A stretch of DNA of 64,000 nt from Novosphingobium sp. (GTDB lineage Bacteria; Pseudomonadota; Alphaproteobacteria; Sphingomonadales; Sphingomonadaceae), in contig NZ_JAHEBV010000001.1 of NCBI RefSeq assembly GCF_024642085.1, positions 1 through 64,000 on the forward strand, in the 5' to 3' direction. Every line of letters begins with the position of its first letter. Position 1 is the stretch's first letter. The position numbers and the translations under genes were made by a program. Positions 27,931-35,938 of this stretch are shown here, piece by piece. Under the pieces are notes generated by a model, which saw only the letters and a list, made by a program, of their open reading frames with translations, did not search any database and was not told the DNA's origin.

Positions 27931-28371
27931 ATGATTGCCCAGACCATCCAGCTCGCGCTTGCCCCGGTTTTTGTGCTGGTCGCAATGGGCAACATCCTGA
28001 ACCTTCTGTCCAGCCGATTGGGGCGAGTGGTTGACCGGGCACGGTCGCTTCAGGACCGACATACGGCCACCAAGGGGCCGGATCATGATGAAGTGGTCGC
28101 CGAAATCCGGATGATCGACCAGCGCATCGGCCTGATCACCCGCGCAATACGCCTGATGGTGATCAGCGGGCTGATGGTGGGCTTCACGGTGGCGGTGCTG
28201 TTTCTGGAAGAACTGGCCGGGCTGAATGTCCAGCGTATCGCCGCTGCGACCTTCCTGTCGGCAATCGTGCTCTTGATGTGGGCACTGCTGCTGTTCCTGC
28301 GCGAAACGCAGATCTCAGCGCAGCAATTGCGCATCCCGCGCATGTACCTGGAGCTGGACCGCGATCTTTAG
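27931..28371 (+). CDS. DUF2721 family membrane protein
   Basis: This 146-residue protein starts with a hydrophobic N-terminal segment (LALAPVFVLVAMGNILNLLSSRLGRVVDRAR), a pattern typical of DUF2721. Two further helices run at about 68-87 and 102-124, and a charged loop lies between. The family's function is unknown. It diverges from the lipocalin gene across a 75-bp gap that contains the lipocalin promoter. Confidence 0.85.
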   Translation: MIAQTIQLALAPVFVLVAMGNILNLLSSRLGRVVDRARSLQDRHTATKGPDHDEVVAEIRMIDQRIGLITRAIRLMVISGLMVGFTVAVLFLEELAGLNVQRIAAATFLSAIVLLMWALLLFLRETQISAQQLRIPRMYLELDRDL

Positions 28372-28382
28372 CCGCGCCGCCG

Positions 28383-28679
28383 TCAGCTCAACAGCTTGCG
28401 GCCCTTCGCTTCGACCTGGCCGCGCACCATGCCTTCGACAAAGGCCAGCGCAGGCGGAAAATCGACGTTGAATACCACCTGGCCATCCTCGATCTCGACC
28501 GTGCCGTTGATGGTCTTGCCCATCGCGCTGACGGTCAGGGCCAGGGTATCTTCGTTCGGCCAGCCGGTTGTCACATCGGCCATGCCGCCGGGGATGAAAT
28601 TGGCGATTTCACCGCTGCGCGCGTGCAGCCGGCGGCGCACTTCTTCTTTTTCAAGGGTGTGGCTGATCGGAACGCGCAT
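28383..28679 (-). CDS. polyhydroxyalkanoic acid system family protein
   Basis: This 98-residue protein resembles the small PHA granule-associated family: it begins ISHTLEKEEVRRRL and continues with a beta-rich region (VEIEDGQVVFNVDFPPALAF). Members are linked to PHA granules, though the function in organisms without an adjacent PHA synthase is unclear. Its start overlaps the preceding XpaC-like stop by one base (TGATG), placing it in the TelA/XpaC operon. Confidence 0.75.
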   Translation of the reverse strand: MRVPISHTLEKEEVRRRLHARSGEIANFIPGGMADVTTGWPNEDTLALTVSAMGKTINGTVEIEDGQVVFNVDFPPALAFVEGMVRGQVEAKGRKLLS

Positions 28680-29422
28680 CAGTTCTGTTGCTCCGCGGTG
28701 TCCAGTCCTTCGCCGTACTTGTAATCAAGATAACGGGTCTGGATTGCCAGGTTGTCTATCGCACCTGCGGCGAGCTGGCGGGTTACGCTATCGATCTCGG
28801 TGCTGATCTTGCCGAGGCTTTCGGTCAACTGCTGATCGGGTGACCGGCCGGCCTGCTGTTCGGCGCGCAGGTGCCGGGGGATCGAAGTATAGGTTGAAAC
28901 CAGGTTCGGCAGCGTCTCGCCCACCAGCTTGCGCACGTCGTGCGCTGCAGGCGTGTTGCTGTCCAGCCCGTCAAGCTGGAGGCCCAGCGCATCAAGCTGG
29001 CTGCCGATCTGGTCAACCAGCGACACCGCGGGCGCGGGCAGTGCCGGTCGCTGGCGTTCAAGCCACAACTCGGTCTGTCCGACCAGCGTTTTGGTATCGC
29101 CGCTGCTGAGCGAATCGATCGTGGGCACCTTTATCCGGGGGAAAGTTCCCAGCAGGCTTACCGCACCGACCATGGCCAGCATGGTCACGATGATCCCGGT
29201 CCAGCCGATTCCATCAAGGATGAGGCCGGCGACCATTGCTGCAACCACGATTCCGCCCACGGCAAGGGAAATGCGGACCAGCTTGCGAAACAGGTGGTCA
29301 CGCTTGAGCGCGGCCGAACGCCGCCCGATCGAGCCTGCGCGCCGCCCGCCGGCCCGCTGTGTGACCAGCGACGTGCCCGCCGCGCGCATGATTTGCTGGT
29401 GCTGATGCGCCTCGCCCGCCAT
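28679..29422 (-). CDS. XpaC-like protein (5-bromo-4-chloroindolyl phosphate hydrolysis family)
   Basis: This 247-residue protein has a basic N-terminus, two adjacent membrane helices (about 49-90, VGGIVVAAMVAGLIL and GIIVTMLAMVGAVSLL) and a long helical cytoplasmic C-terminus (LVDQIGSQLDALGLQLDGLD). XpaC-like genes often pair with telA, and here they are 7 nt apart. The biochemical role is unknown; the phosphatase name comes from an old phenotype. Confidence 0.78.
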   Translation of the reverse strand: MAGEAHQHQQIMRAAGTSLVTQRAGGRRAGSIGRRSAALKRDHLFRKLVRISLAVGGIVVAAMVAGLILDGIGWTGIIVTMLAMVGAVSLLGTFPRIKVPTIDSLSSGDTKTLVGQTELWLERQRPALPAPAVSLVDQIGSQLDALGLQLDGLDSNTPAAHDVRKLVGETLPNLVSTYTSIPRHLRAEQQAGRSPDQQLTESLGKISTEIDSVTRQLAAGAIDNLAIQTRYLDYKYGEGLDTAEQQN

Positions 29423-29429
29423 GGCCGCG

Positions 29430-30638
29430 TTACTCGGCCGTCAGCAGACTGGGCGCATCGTGGGCAGCCTGCGCCTGGGCGGCGCCTTCGGCCCGGGCGA
29501 TATAGCCCTTGGACTTTTCCACTTCGGCGGTCAGAGTGGTGACGGTCTGCTTCATGTTTTCCAGCGCTTTCACCTTGAACGTGTCGATGTTGTCCATCGT
29601 GTCGTAAATGTTCTGGAAGGCGCGCTGCAACGTTTCGATCGGGATCGTGCTGCTGGCCGCCTGTTCGTGAATCTTGCCGGTCTGTTCGCGCAGCAATTTG
29701 CCGGTTGAATCGATCAGGTTGGACGTCGTGGTGTTAAGCGCGGTGATCTGCTGCAATACCAACCGCTGGTTCGACATCGCCTGGGCCACGGTCACCGCGG
29801 TGCGCAGCGCGCCAACGGTGGTGGTGCTGGCCCGGTCAACGCCTTTGACCAGTTCGACGTTGTTCTTCTTGACCAGGTCAAGCGCCAGATACCCCTGCAC
29901 CGATACGGCCATCTGGGTGAGCAGGTCCTGGGTGCGCTGACGGACATAGAACAGCGCAGCCTCGCGGATCGCCTTGGCCTTGGCCGGATCGACCGAATCC
30001 AGATCGGCGGCCTTTTCTTCCAGCTTGGTGTCAAGCGTGCGGGAAATGTGGATCATCTGTTCCAGGCTGCCCATGGCTTCCCACAGCTTGGACCGTTCCA
30101 CATCAATCGCGGCATTGTCCATCAGCAGCTCGTCCTTGCCCGATGACAGGTGGTTTAGCACCGACTGGATGTGGCCCTGCGCCGATTGATAGCTGGTGAA
30201 GTAGCGCTTCACCGAATTGCCGAAGGGAATGATGCCCAGGATCTTGCGCCCGGTGGACAGCTTGCCCGCGCGGCCTGGATCGAGTTCCTCGACCGTGCGG
30301 CGCAGTTCGGCCAGATTGGCGCCGACGCCGGAATCCTTGTCCATCGCCCGCACCGGCCGGTCCAGAAAGCGATTTGACATGGCCGCCGCCGCCATGATTT
30401 CCTTGCGCCCCATGTTGGTCAGCTGATCGACCTTTTTGCCGAATTCGGGCGAATTGGCATCGGATGAAATCAGATCGGCGACAAAGGCATCGACTTTTGA
30501 ATCGAGCTTGGATTTGTTGTCATCCGATACCGGAACCAGACCCACCGCAGCTTCGGGCGCAATCACCGGCACGGGATCGGGCGGGGTCAGCGTGATGGTC
30601 GGTGCAGCAGTCTCGGTCGTGTTCGGCGTAGTGGCCAT
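29430..30638 (-). CDS. TelA family toxic anion resistance protein
   Basis: This 402-residue protein begins with about 40 Thr/Pro-rich residues. A long helical body follows, with family segments such as DSGVGANLAELRRTVEELDP, IPFGNSVKRYFTSYQSAQ and VNALxx-like repeats. TelA proteins are linked to tellurite and other stress resistance, probably through the envelope, but their mechanism is unknown. The ATG at 30638 (MATTPN) is preferred to the frame start at 30698, which adds a sequence unlike the family. Confidence 0.88.
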   Translation of the reverse strand: MATTPNTTETAAPTITLTPPDPVPVIAPEAAVGLVPVSDDNKSKLDSKVDAFVADLISSDANSPEFGKKVDQLTNMGRKEIMAAAAMSNRFLDRPVRAMDKDSGVGANLAELRRTVEELDPGRAGKLSTGRKILGIIPFGNSVKRYFTSYQSAQGHIQSVLNHLSSGKDELLMDNAAIDVERSKLWEAMGSLEQMIHISRTLDTKLEEKAADLDSVDPAKAKAIREAALFYVRQRTQDLLTQMAVSVQGYLALDLVKKNNVELVKGVDRASTTTVGALRTAVTVAQAMSNQRLVLQQITALNTTTSNLIDSTGKLLREQTGKIHEQAASSTIPIETLQRAFQNIYDTMDNIDTFKVKALENMKQTVTTLTAEVEKSKGYIARAEGAAQAQAAHDAPSLLTAE

Positions 30639-30741
30639 GCGCAGTTCCCGTGTCGTAACGTGTCTCGCCAAGATGGGACAGGCAGGGATTTTTCGCAAGC
30701 TGTATTAGACAAATAAAACGCCTGCTTCGATCACAGGGCGG

Positions 30742-30987
30742 TCAGGAAAACCAGCGTGACAGCCGCCCACGCTGCTTTGGCGGGGTCTGCCCGCTGACCC
30801 TGAACAGGTAATTGGCCAGCACGGCGGCTTGTTCGCGGGTCATCACGATGTGGTGATCGTCCACCTCGCGCCGGTTGTTGCAGCGTGTCGACTGGGTGCA
30901 CTGCAGGGTCAGATCCAGCTTCGGCCCGACCGCATGATGCGCCCAGCCGACCAGTACGCCGAAGCTTTCGTTATCAGCCTGTGCCAT
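30742..30987 (-). CDS. small conserved-looking protein, unknown
   Basis: This 81-residue protein (ATG at 30987 with GGGGGAAC upstream) has a well-ordered composition: a beta-like first half (FGVLVGWAHHAVGPKLDLTLQC), two Cys and three His (CTQSTRC, DDHH), then a helix (TREQAAVLANYLFRV) and a basic C-terminus. The Cys and His positions could bind metal. It lies between the TelA gene and the fatty-acyl-AMP ligase on the same strand. I do not recognise the family. Confidence 0.65.
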   Translation of the reverse strand: MAQADNESFGVLVGWAHHAVGPKLDLTLQCTQSTRCNNRREVDDHHIVMTREQAAVLANYLFRVSGQTPPKQRGRLSRWFS

Positions 30988-31095
30988 GGCCCTGTTCCCC
31001 CAAACGGTGTTTTGCGACCCCTTGGCTGTCATCCTATCGCCGCTGGCGCGCCGTGCAATGAACAATTCAGCAGGTCGGCGCCCGGGTTTTCGGGG

Positions 31096-32856
31096 TTATG
31101 CGGCCAGCTTGAACGGCTCTATTTCACCTGACAGGTACAGCTTCTTGGCCTTGGCGCGGCTGAGTTTGCCTGAACTGGTGCGCGGCAAGGTGCGCGGCGG
31201 GACCAATTCGATCACGCAGTTCATGCCGGTGATCGAACGGACCTTGTCGCGGATCTGGTCGTGCAGGCGCTGGCGTTCGGCCGGATCGGAGACGCGGCAA
31301 TGGACCAGCACGGCGGGCACTTCTTCACCGCTGTCGTTTTCGACCGAGAATGCGGCGATATCGCCCTGGTGAAAGCCGGGCAGCTGTTCCACTGCCCATT
31401 CGATGTCCTGCGGCCAGTGGTTCTTGCCATTGATGATGATCATGTCCTTGGCCCGGCCGACGATGAACAGGTAGCCATCGACCAGATAGCCCATGTCGCC
31501 GGTATCCAGCCAGCCATCGACCATGCACGCCGCGGTCGATTCCGGATCGCGGAAATAGCTGTGCATTACACTGGGGCCCTTGCACCAGACTTTGCCGATA
31601 TGGTGATCGGGCAGGGCCGCGCCCTTTTCGCCGCGGATTTCGATGGCCATGTCCTTGACCGCCTTGCCGCAGTTGACAATCGCGCGGTAACGGGCCGGGC
31701 GGCTGAGATCGCGCGGCGTTCCCGATAAACGTTCTTCCTCGACCAGTTCGACGCGGATGCCTTCGCCCGGCGGCATGATGGTAACCGCCAGCGTCGCTTC
31801 CGCCAGGCCATAGCTGGGCAGGAAGGCGCTGGCCTTGAACCCGGCTTCGGCAAAGGCGTTGACGAAGCCCTGCATCACGTCGGGGCGGATCATGTCGGCG
31901 CCGTTGCCGGCAATCCGCCAGCGCGACAGGTCAAACCGCTCGGCCACATGGCTCTGGCTGGAAATGCGCCGGGCGCAGATGTCATATCCAAAGGTCGGCG
32001 AATAGCTGCACGAAGTGCCCGGATTGCGGCTGATCATGTCAAGCCAGGCCAGCGGACGGCGGGCAAAATCCTCGGTCTTGATGTAATCGGCCGAAACCTG
32101 GTTGGCGATCAGCGAAAGAAAGCAGCCGACCAGGCCCATGTCGTGATACCACGGCAGCCAGCTGATGCAGCGGTCGCTTTCCTGAAACTTCATCCCGTGG
32201 GCATGGCCCGACAGGTTGTTGAGCAGCGAAGCGTGGGTGACCGCAACGCCGTGCGGAAAGCGGGTCGATCCGCTGGAATACTGCAAATAGCAGATATCGT
32301 CCGGGCTTGCCTGCGGCAGGTCGCAATCAGGGGCGGGCTGAGCGGCAAACTGCTGCCAGGCGATACCTTGGCAACCTTGCCGGGCCGCCGCTGCACTGGC
32401 CATTTCGGCGATTTCTTCGGGATAGAACAGGACCAGCGGATCGCTGCTGGCCAATTGCACGGCCAGCTGGTCGATATAGCTTTCCTTGCCGCCAAAGCTG
32501 GTCGGCAGCGGCAACGGCACGGGCCAGGCACCGGCATAAATCGCGCCGCAGAACAGCGCCGCAAACTCTGGCCCGGTTTCGGCAACCAGGGCAATCCGGT
32601 CATCCTTTTTCACGCCGTGGGCGATCAGCCGGCGGGCCATGACCAGCGCATCGTCGCGCAGTTCGCTGTAACGATATACCCGGGCCAGATTTCCGCGCGG
32701 ATCGTGAAAGTTCAGACCGCGGCGCCCTTTCGCAGCATAGTCCAGCGCTTCGCCAAAAGTGGCAAAATCGGAAAATCGGCGGGGAAGGTCGTCTTCGTTC
32801 GGCGTCGGCACCAATGTACCAAGGGTGCCCGTCACCAGCGTGGCGGCATCATTCAT
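31096..32856 (-). CDS. fatty-acyl-AMP ligase (FAAL-like)
   Basis: This 586-residue adenylate-forming enzyme has the core motif YLQYSSGSTRFPHGVAVTH, the FAAL/acyl-ligase motif ISWLPWYHDMGLVGCFL, LPSYGLAEATLA and the hinge LFIVGRAKDMIIINGKNHWPQDIE. The C-terminal catalytic Lys lies in RTSSGKLSRAK. FAALs activate fatty acids as acyl-adenylates and usually pass them to an acyl carrier protein. No carrier protein, PKS or NRPS gene adjoins it. The true start is the ATG at 32856; the frame continues upstream into non-coding sequence and divergent recX. Confidence 0.9.
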   Translation of the reverse strand: MNDAATLVTGTLGTLVPTPNEDDLPRRFSDFATFGEALDYAAKGRRGLNFHDPRGNLARVYRYSELRDDALVMARRLIAHGVKKDDRIALVAETGPEFAALFCGAIYAGAWPVPLPLPTSFGGKESYIDQLAVQLASSDPLVLFYPEEIAEMASAAAARQGCQGIAWQQFAAQPAPDCDLPQASPDDICYLQYSSGSTRFPHGVAVTHASLLNNLSGHAHGMKFQESDRCISWLPWYHDMGLVGCFLSLIANQVSADYIKTEDFARRPLAWLDMISRNPGTSCSYSPTFGYDICARRISSQSHVAERFDLSRWRIAGNGADMIRPDVMQGFVNAFAEAGFKASAFLPSYGLAEATLAVTIMPPGEGIRVELVEEERLSGTPRDLSRPARYRAIVNCGKAVKDMAIEIRGEKGAALPDHHIGKVWCKGPSVMHSYFRDPESTAACMVDGWLDTGDMGYLVDGYLFIVGRAKDMIIINGKNHWPQDIEWAVEQLPGFHQGDIAAFSVENDSGEEVPAVLVHCRVSDPAERQRLHDQIRDKVRSITGMNCVIELVPPRTLPRTSSGKLSRAKAKKLYLSGEIEPFKLAA

Positions 32857-32994
32857 GCGCGAAAACCCGTTTTTAACCAACAGGATGCGCCGCTTTGCGA
32901 CGTTACCTGCGGCCTGTGCAAAGTGGCGCGGGCGCCTCATACGCCCGCAGACTGGTCTCCCCATTTGCCGTAATGTGTGGCACGAATAAGGCCG

Positions 32995-33558
32995 ATGGCG
33001 CACGCACGGATGAACAACAAAGGCGAACGGCGGCTGCCAAAGCCGCTCGATCAGCCCCGGCTGGAAGAACTGGCGCTGGCCTATGTTGCCCGCTTTGCGA
33101 CCAGCGCGGCCAAGCTGGAAGGCTATCTCAAGCGCAAGCTGCGCGAACGCGGCTGGGATGGGGAAGGCCCCGCACCAGTCGCCGCAACGGTCGCCCGCTA
33201 TGTCGATCTGGGCTATGTCGACGATACCGCCTTTGCCAAGGCGCGGACCGGCAGTCTGCTGCGCCGCGGGTACGGCCAGCGGCGGATCGGCCAGGCGCTG
33301 CACGCTGCCGGGATCGCCGAGGAGGTGCGCGAAGACGTGCGCGCCGGCGCAGCCGATCAGCGCCAGGCCGCGCTGGCGCTGGCCCGCAAGCGGCGGCTTG
33401 GCCCCTATGGCGCGGCGCCGGCAGACCGGGCGGCGCGCGAAAAGCAGATCGGCGCGCTGCTGCGGGCCGGGCACCCGCTGGACAGCGCGCGCTTTCTGGT
33501 CGATGCCGCCACCATCGAGGCGGCCGAGGAATGGGCCGATTTCAACGAGGACTATTGA
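32995..33558 (+). CDS. recX: regulatory protein RecX
   Basis: This 187-residue RecX-family protein, which restrains RecA filament extension in the family, shows three helical repeats (ALAYVARFATSAAKLEGYLKRKLRERGW; YVDDTAFAKARTGSLLRRGYGQRRIGQAL; RREKQI-like C-terminal repeat). The ATG at 32995 follows AAGG; a GTG at 32977 is upstream. The stop overlaps the next ATG by one base (TGATG). recA is not adjacent. Confidence 0.88.
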   Translation: MAHARMNNKGERRLPKPLDQPRLEELALAYVARFATSAAKLEGYLKRKLRERGWDGEGPAPVAATVARYVDLGYVDDTAFAKARTGSLLRRGYGQRRIGQALHAAGIAEEVREDVRAGAADQRQAALALARKRRLGPYGAAPADRAAREKQIGALLRAGHPLDSARFLVDAATIEAAEEWADFNEDY

Positions 33559-34037
33559 TGCGCCACACCGTTTTTGCCGCCCTGTGCCTTGCTCTTGCAG
33601 CCTGTTCGCCCAGTTCCGGCGATGCTGCCCCCCAATCGACCCAGACCCCGGCCGGGGTGCATCCGGTATCCGGACTTGCGGTAATCCCGCTGACTATCAC
33701 TCATAACGGCAAAGCGCACAGCTTCCGGGTCGAGGTTGCCGCATCAACGCAGGAACAGGCGCGCGGCCTGATGTTCCGTACCGAACTGGGCCCGGACGAA
33801 GGGATGATCTTCCCGATGGACCCGCCGCGTAACGCCAGCTTCTGGATGAAGAACACGGTGATCCCGCTCGACATCATCTACATCGGCACCGACGGCCGCA
33901 TCCTGAACATCGCGGACGCCAAACCCTATGACGAAACCCCGCTGCCCAGTGCCGGTACGGTCAAGGGCGTGCTGGAACTGGCTGCGGGCCGATCAAAGGA
34001 ACTGGGCATCGGCCCGGGGGACATGGCAGCGTGGTGA
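33558..34037 (+). CDS. DUF192 lipoprotein
   Basis: This 159-residue protein has a signal peptide with lipobox LAAC (Cys 16), a Ser/Thr/Pro spacer and a DUF192 domain (about 44-155) with the typical RGLMFRTELGPDEGMIF, FWMKNTVIPLDIIYI and GVLELAAG motifs. The family's function is unknown; many members are envelope-associated. It is translationally coupled to recX. Confidence 0.9.
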   Translation: MRHTVFAALCLALAACSPSSGDAAPQSTQTPAGVHPVSGLAVIPLTITHNGKAHSFRVEVAASTQEQARGLMFRTELGPDEGMIFPMDPPRNASFWMKNTVIPLDIIYIGTDGRILNIADAKPYDETPLPSAGTVKGVLELAAGRSKELGIGPGDMAAW

Positions 34038-34087
34038 TGCGTCCTATCCCCTTGCCCACCATGCCCCAGTTCCGCTAGGCGCGGCGC

Positions 34088-34501
34088 ATGGGTTTGCTTG
34101 GCAAGATTTTCACCTGGTGGAACGGCGCGACCGTGGGCACCGCGTTCAATTCAGCCATGACCGGCGAGAAGGTCGGCACGGACGTGTTCGGCAATGCCTA
34201 TTTTCGCGCGAAAAAGGCTTATCCCAAGGGGCATCCCTTTGCCGGAAAGGAACGGCGCTGGGTAATCTATGCCGGCGCCAATGATGCCAGCAACGTACCG
34301 GCGGAATGGCACGGCTGGCTGCATGGCAGCCTGGCCGGGATCCCCGAATCGAACCTGCCGCCAGCGCGCATCTGGGAGTCCGAATATACTCCCAACGCCA
34401 CCGGTACTTTGGGCGCCTATCGCCCGGCCGGTGCGCTGGAACGCGGCGGCAAGCGCGCGGCTGCCACCGGCGATTACGAAGCCTGGTCGCCCGAGGGCTG
34501 A
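34088..34501 (+). CDS. NDUFA12-family NADH:ubiquinone oxidoreductase accessory subunit
   Basis: This 137-residue protein matches the NDUFA12/B17.2 complex I accessory subunit found in alphaproteobacteria and mitochondria: GKIFTWWNGATVGT, GEKVGTDVFGNAYF, RRWVIY and the VPAEWHGWLH motif. It docks on the matrix/cytoplasmic arm in respiratory complex I. The main nuo operon is not in the window, which is usual for this gene. DUF2155 follows 5 nt later, as in many alphaproteobacteria. Confidence 0.93.
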   Translation: MGLLGKIFTWWNGATVGTAFNSAMTGEKVGTDVFGNAYFRAKKAYPKGHPFAGKERRWVIYAGANDASNVPAEWHGWLHGSLAGIPESNLPPARIWESEYTPNATGTLGAYRPAGALERGGKRAAATGDYEAWSPEG

Positions 34502-34506
34502 CGCGG

Positions 34507-35142
34507 GTGAGGCGGGCGCTGGCCCTATCCCTGCTGTCGGCTCTGGCTCTGACGGCCTGCACCAAGAGCGGTGACGAGGCGGAAGCGGTAGCCACCGAAG
34601 TGCCCAAGGATGTTGTCGCACAGGCTTCGGGCGCGCCGGTGGTGGAAAGCGAATACGGCACCCCGGTCAAGGACCGCGTTGCCACGCTGGGCCTGCTCAA
34701 CAAGCGCAACAACCTGGAACAGGATCTGACGCTGAAACCCGGCGAAGCGCGCCGCGTGGGCAACGTGGTGGTCAAGCTGGCCAGTTGCGAGCGTACCCTG
34801 CCGTGGGAAAGTCCGGCTGAAACCGGCGCTTTTGTCCAGGTGTTTGTCGAGGAACGCGCCGCTGCCGACAAGCCATTGGCCTGGCGCACGGTGTTTTCAG
34901 GCTGGCTCTACAAGAACTCGCCCAGCCTCAACGTGGTCGAACACCCGGTCTACGATGTCTGGGTGAAGGATTGCGCGATGAAGTTCCCGGGAGAGGAGGA
35001 CAGTCCGGCCGCATCGTCCAGCAGCGCGGCAAAGCCAGCGGGCAGCGCCAGCGGCAAACCGGGTTCAGCGCCTGCTGCCAAACCCAGCGCTGCGCCATCC
35101 GCAGCGCCTTCGCCCCCGCCCGGTCCCGAACTTGATACCTGA
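34507..35142 (+). CDS. DUF2155 lipoprotein-like protein with Ala/Ser/Pro tail
   Basis: This 211-residue protein starts at GTG 34507 and has a signal peptide with lipobox LTAC (Cys 18). The DUF2155 domain (about 72-163) contains LNKRNNLEQDLTLKPGEARR and VFSGWLYKNSPSLNVVEHPVYDVWVKDC. After the domain a low-complexity tail of about 48 residues (SSSSAAKPAG, PSAAPSPPPG) overlaps the 3' end of aat on the other strand by 193 bp. The domain function is unknown; family proteins may help complex I or envelope assembly. Confidence 0.88.
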   Translation: MRRALALSLLSALALTACTKSGDEAEAVATEVPKDVVAQASGAPVVESEYGTPVKDRVATLGLLNKRNNLEQDLTLKPGEARRVGNVVVKLASCERTLPWESPAETGAFVQVFVEERAAADKPLAWRTVFSGWLYKNSPSLNVVEHPVYDVWVKDCAMKFPGEEDSPAASSSSAAKPAGSASGKPGSAPAAKPSAAPSAAPSPPPGPELDT

Positions 35143-35738
35143 GCAGCGCGCAGCCGTTCCAGATAATCTGCTTCGTCGATTTCCAGCGCCCCCATCGTGG
35201 CCAGGTGCGGGGTCATGAACTGGCAATCAAGCAGCACGCACCCGGCACGGCGCAGTGCCGCCACCAGCCAGGCCAGAGCGACTTTGGATGCATCGGGCAT
35301 CCGGCTGAACATCGATTCGCCGCAGAACACCCGGTCAAATCCCACCCCGTAGAGCCCGCCGACCAGTTTGCCGCCCACATCCCCGGCACGCCAGCATTCG
35401 ATCGAGTGGGCGTGGCCTTCCTCGTGCAGCGTGACGTAGCTGCGTTCGATCCGGTCTGAAATCCACGTATCGCCGCCATCCCGGCGCGGTCCGGCACAGG
35501 CCTCGATCACCGCCGGGAAGGCCGCGTTGCAGGTGACCTCGAACGTGCCGCGGCGCAGCACCCTGGTCAGCGAATGCGAACAATGAAAACCGTCCAGCGG
35601 CAGGATTGCGCGGCGGCGCGGCTCGACCCAGAAGACTTCGTGATCGCCGCGGGTGTCGGCCATCGGAAATATGCCGCTGCGATAGGCCAGCATCAGCAGG
35701 TCCGGGTCGATCGGTGGGGGCAAGGCAGGGGCGTGCAT
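34950..35738 (-). CDS. aat: leucyl/phenylalanyl-tRNA-protein transferase with C-terminal extension
   Basis: This 262-residue enzyme attaches Leu or Phe to proteins with N-terminal Lys or Arg, marking them for ClpAP. Family motifs are visible: LMLAYRSGIFPMAD, VFWVEPRRRAILPLD, GRLVGGLYG-like KLVGGLYGVGF, FCGESMFSR and DCQFMTPHLATMGA. The ATG at 35738 (MHAPAL) is preferred to 35816. Usual family length is about 230-240, so the last 60 or so residues, read opposite the DUF2155 tail, are an extension. Confidence 0.92.
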   Translation of the reverse strand: MHAPALPPPIDPDLLMLAYRSGIFPMADTRGDHEVFWVEPRRRAILPLDGFHCSHSLTRVLRRGTFEVTCNAAFPAVIEACAGPRRDGGDTWISDRIERSYVTLHEEGHAHSIECWRAGDVGGKLVGGLYGVGFDRVFCGESMFSRMPDASKVALAWLVAALRRAGCVLLDCQFMTPHLATMGALEIDEADYLERLRAAQVSSSGPGGGEGAADGAALGLAAGAEPGLPLALPAGFAALLDDAAGLSSSPGNFIAQSFTQTS

Positions 35739-35826
35739 GGTGTGCGGCAACTGTTGCACGAAAGCGATGCGGCTGTCATGGCGCTTGTCTTCCGCGTAGT
35801 GCCCGTCTAAGGGCACCGGCGCCTGC

Positions 35827-35902
35827 AGGAGTGTAGCTCAGTTGGTAGAGCATCGGTCTCCAAAACCGAGGGCCGTGGGTTCGAGTCCCTCCACTCCTGC
35901 CA
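35827..35902 (+). tRNA. tRNA-Trp (anticodon CCA)
   Basis: The cloverleaf has acceptor stem AGGAGTG/CACTCCT, anticodon stem TCGGT/ACCGA enclosing CTCCAAA (anticodon CCA) and T-arm GGTTCGA. The 3' CCA is encoded at 35900-35902. It lies upstream of secE-nusG, a common bacterial arrangement, here separated from them by a membrane protein gene. Confidence 0.97.
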
Positions 35903-35938
35903 GTTTTTCCGTTTCGCCGCCGATTGGTCTTGCCCGCA

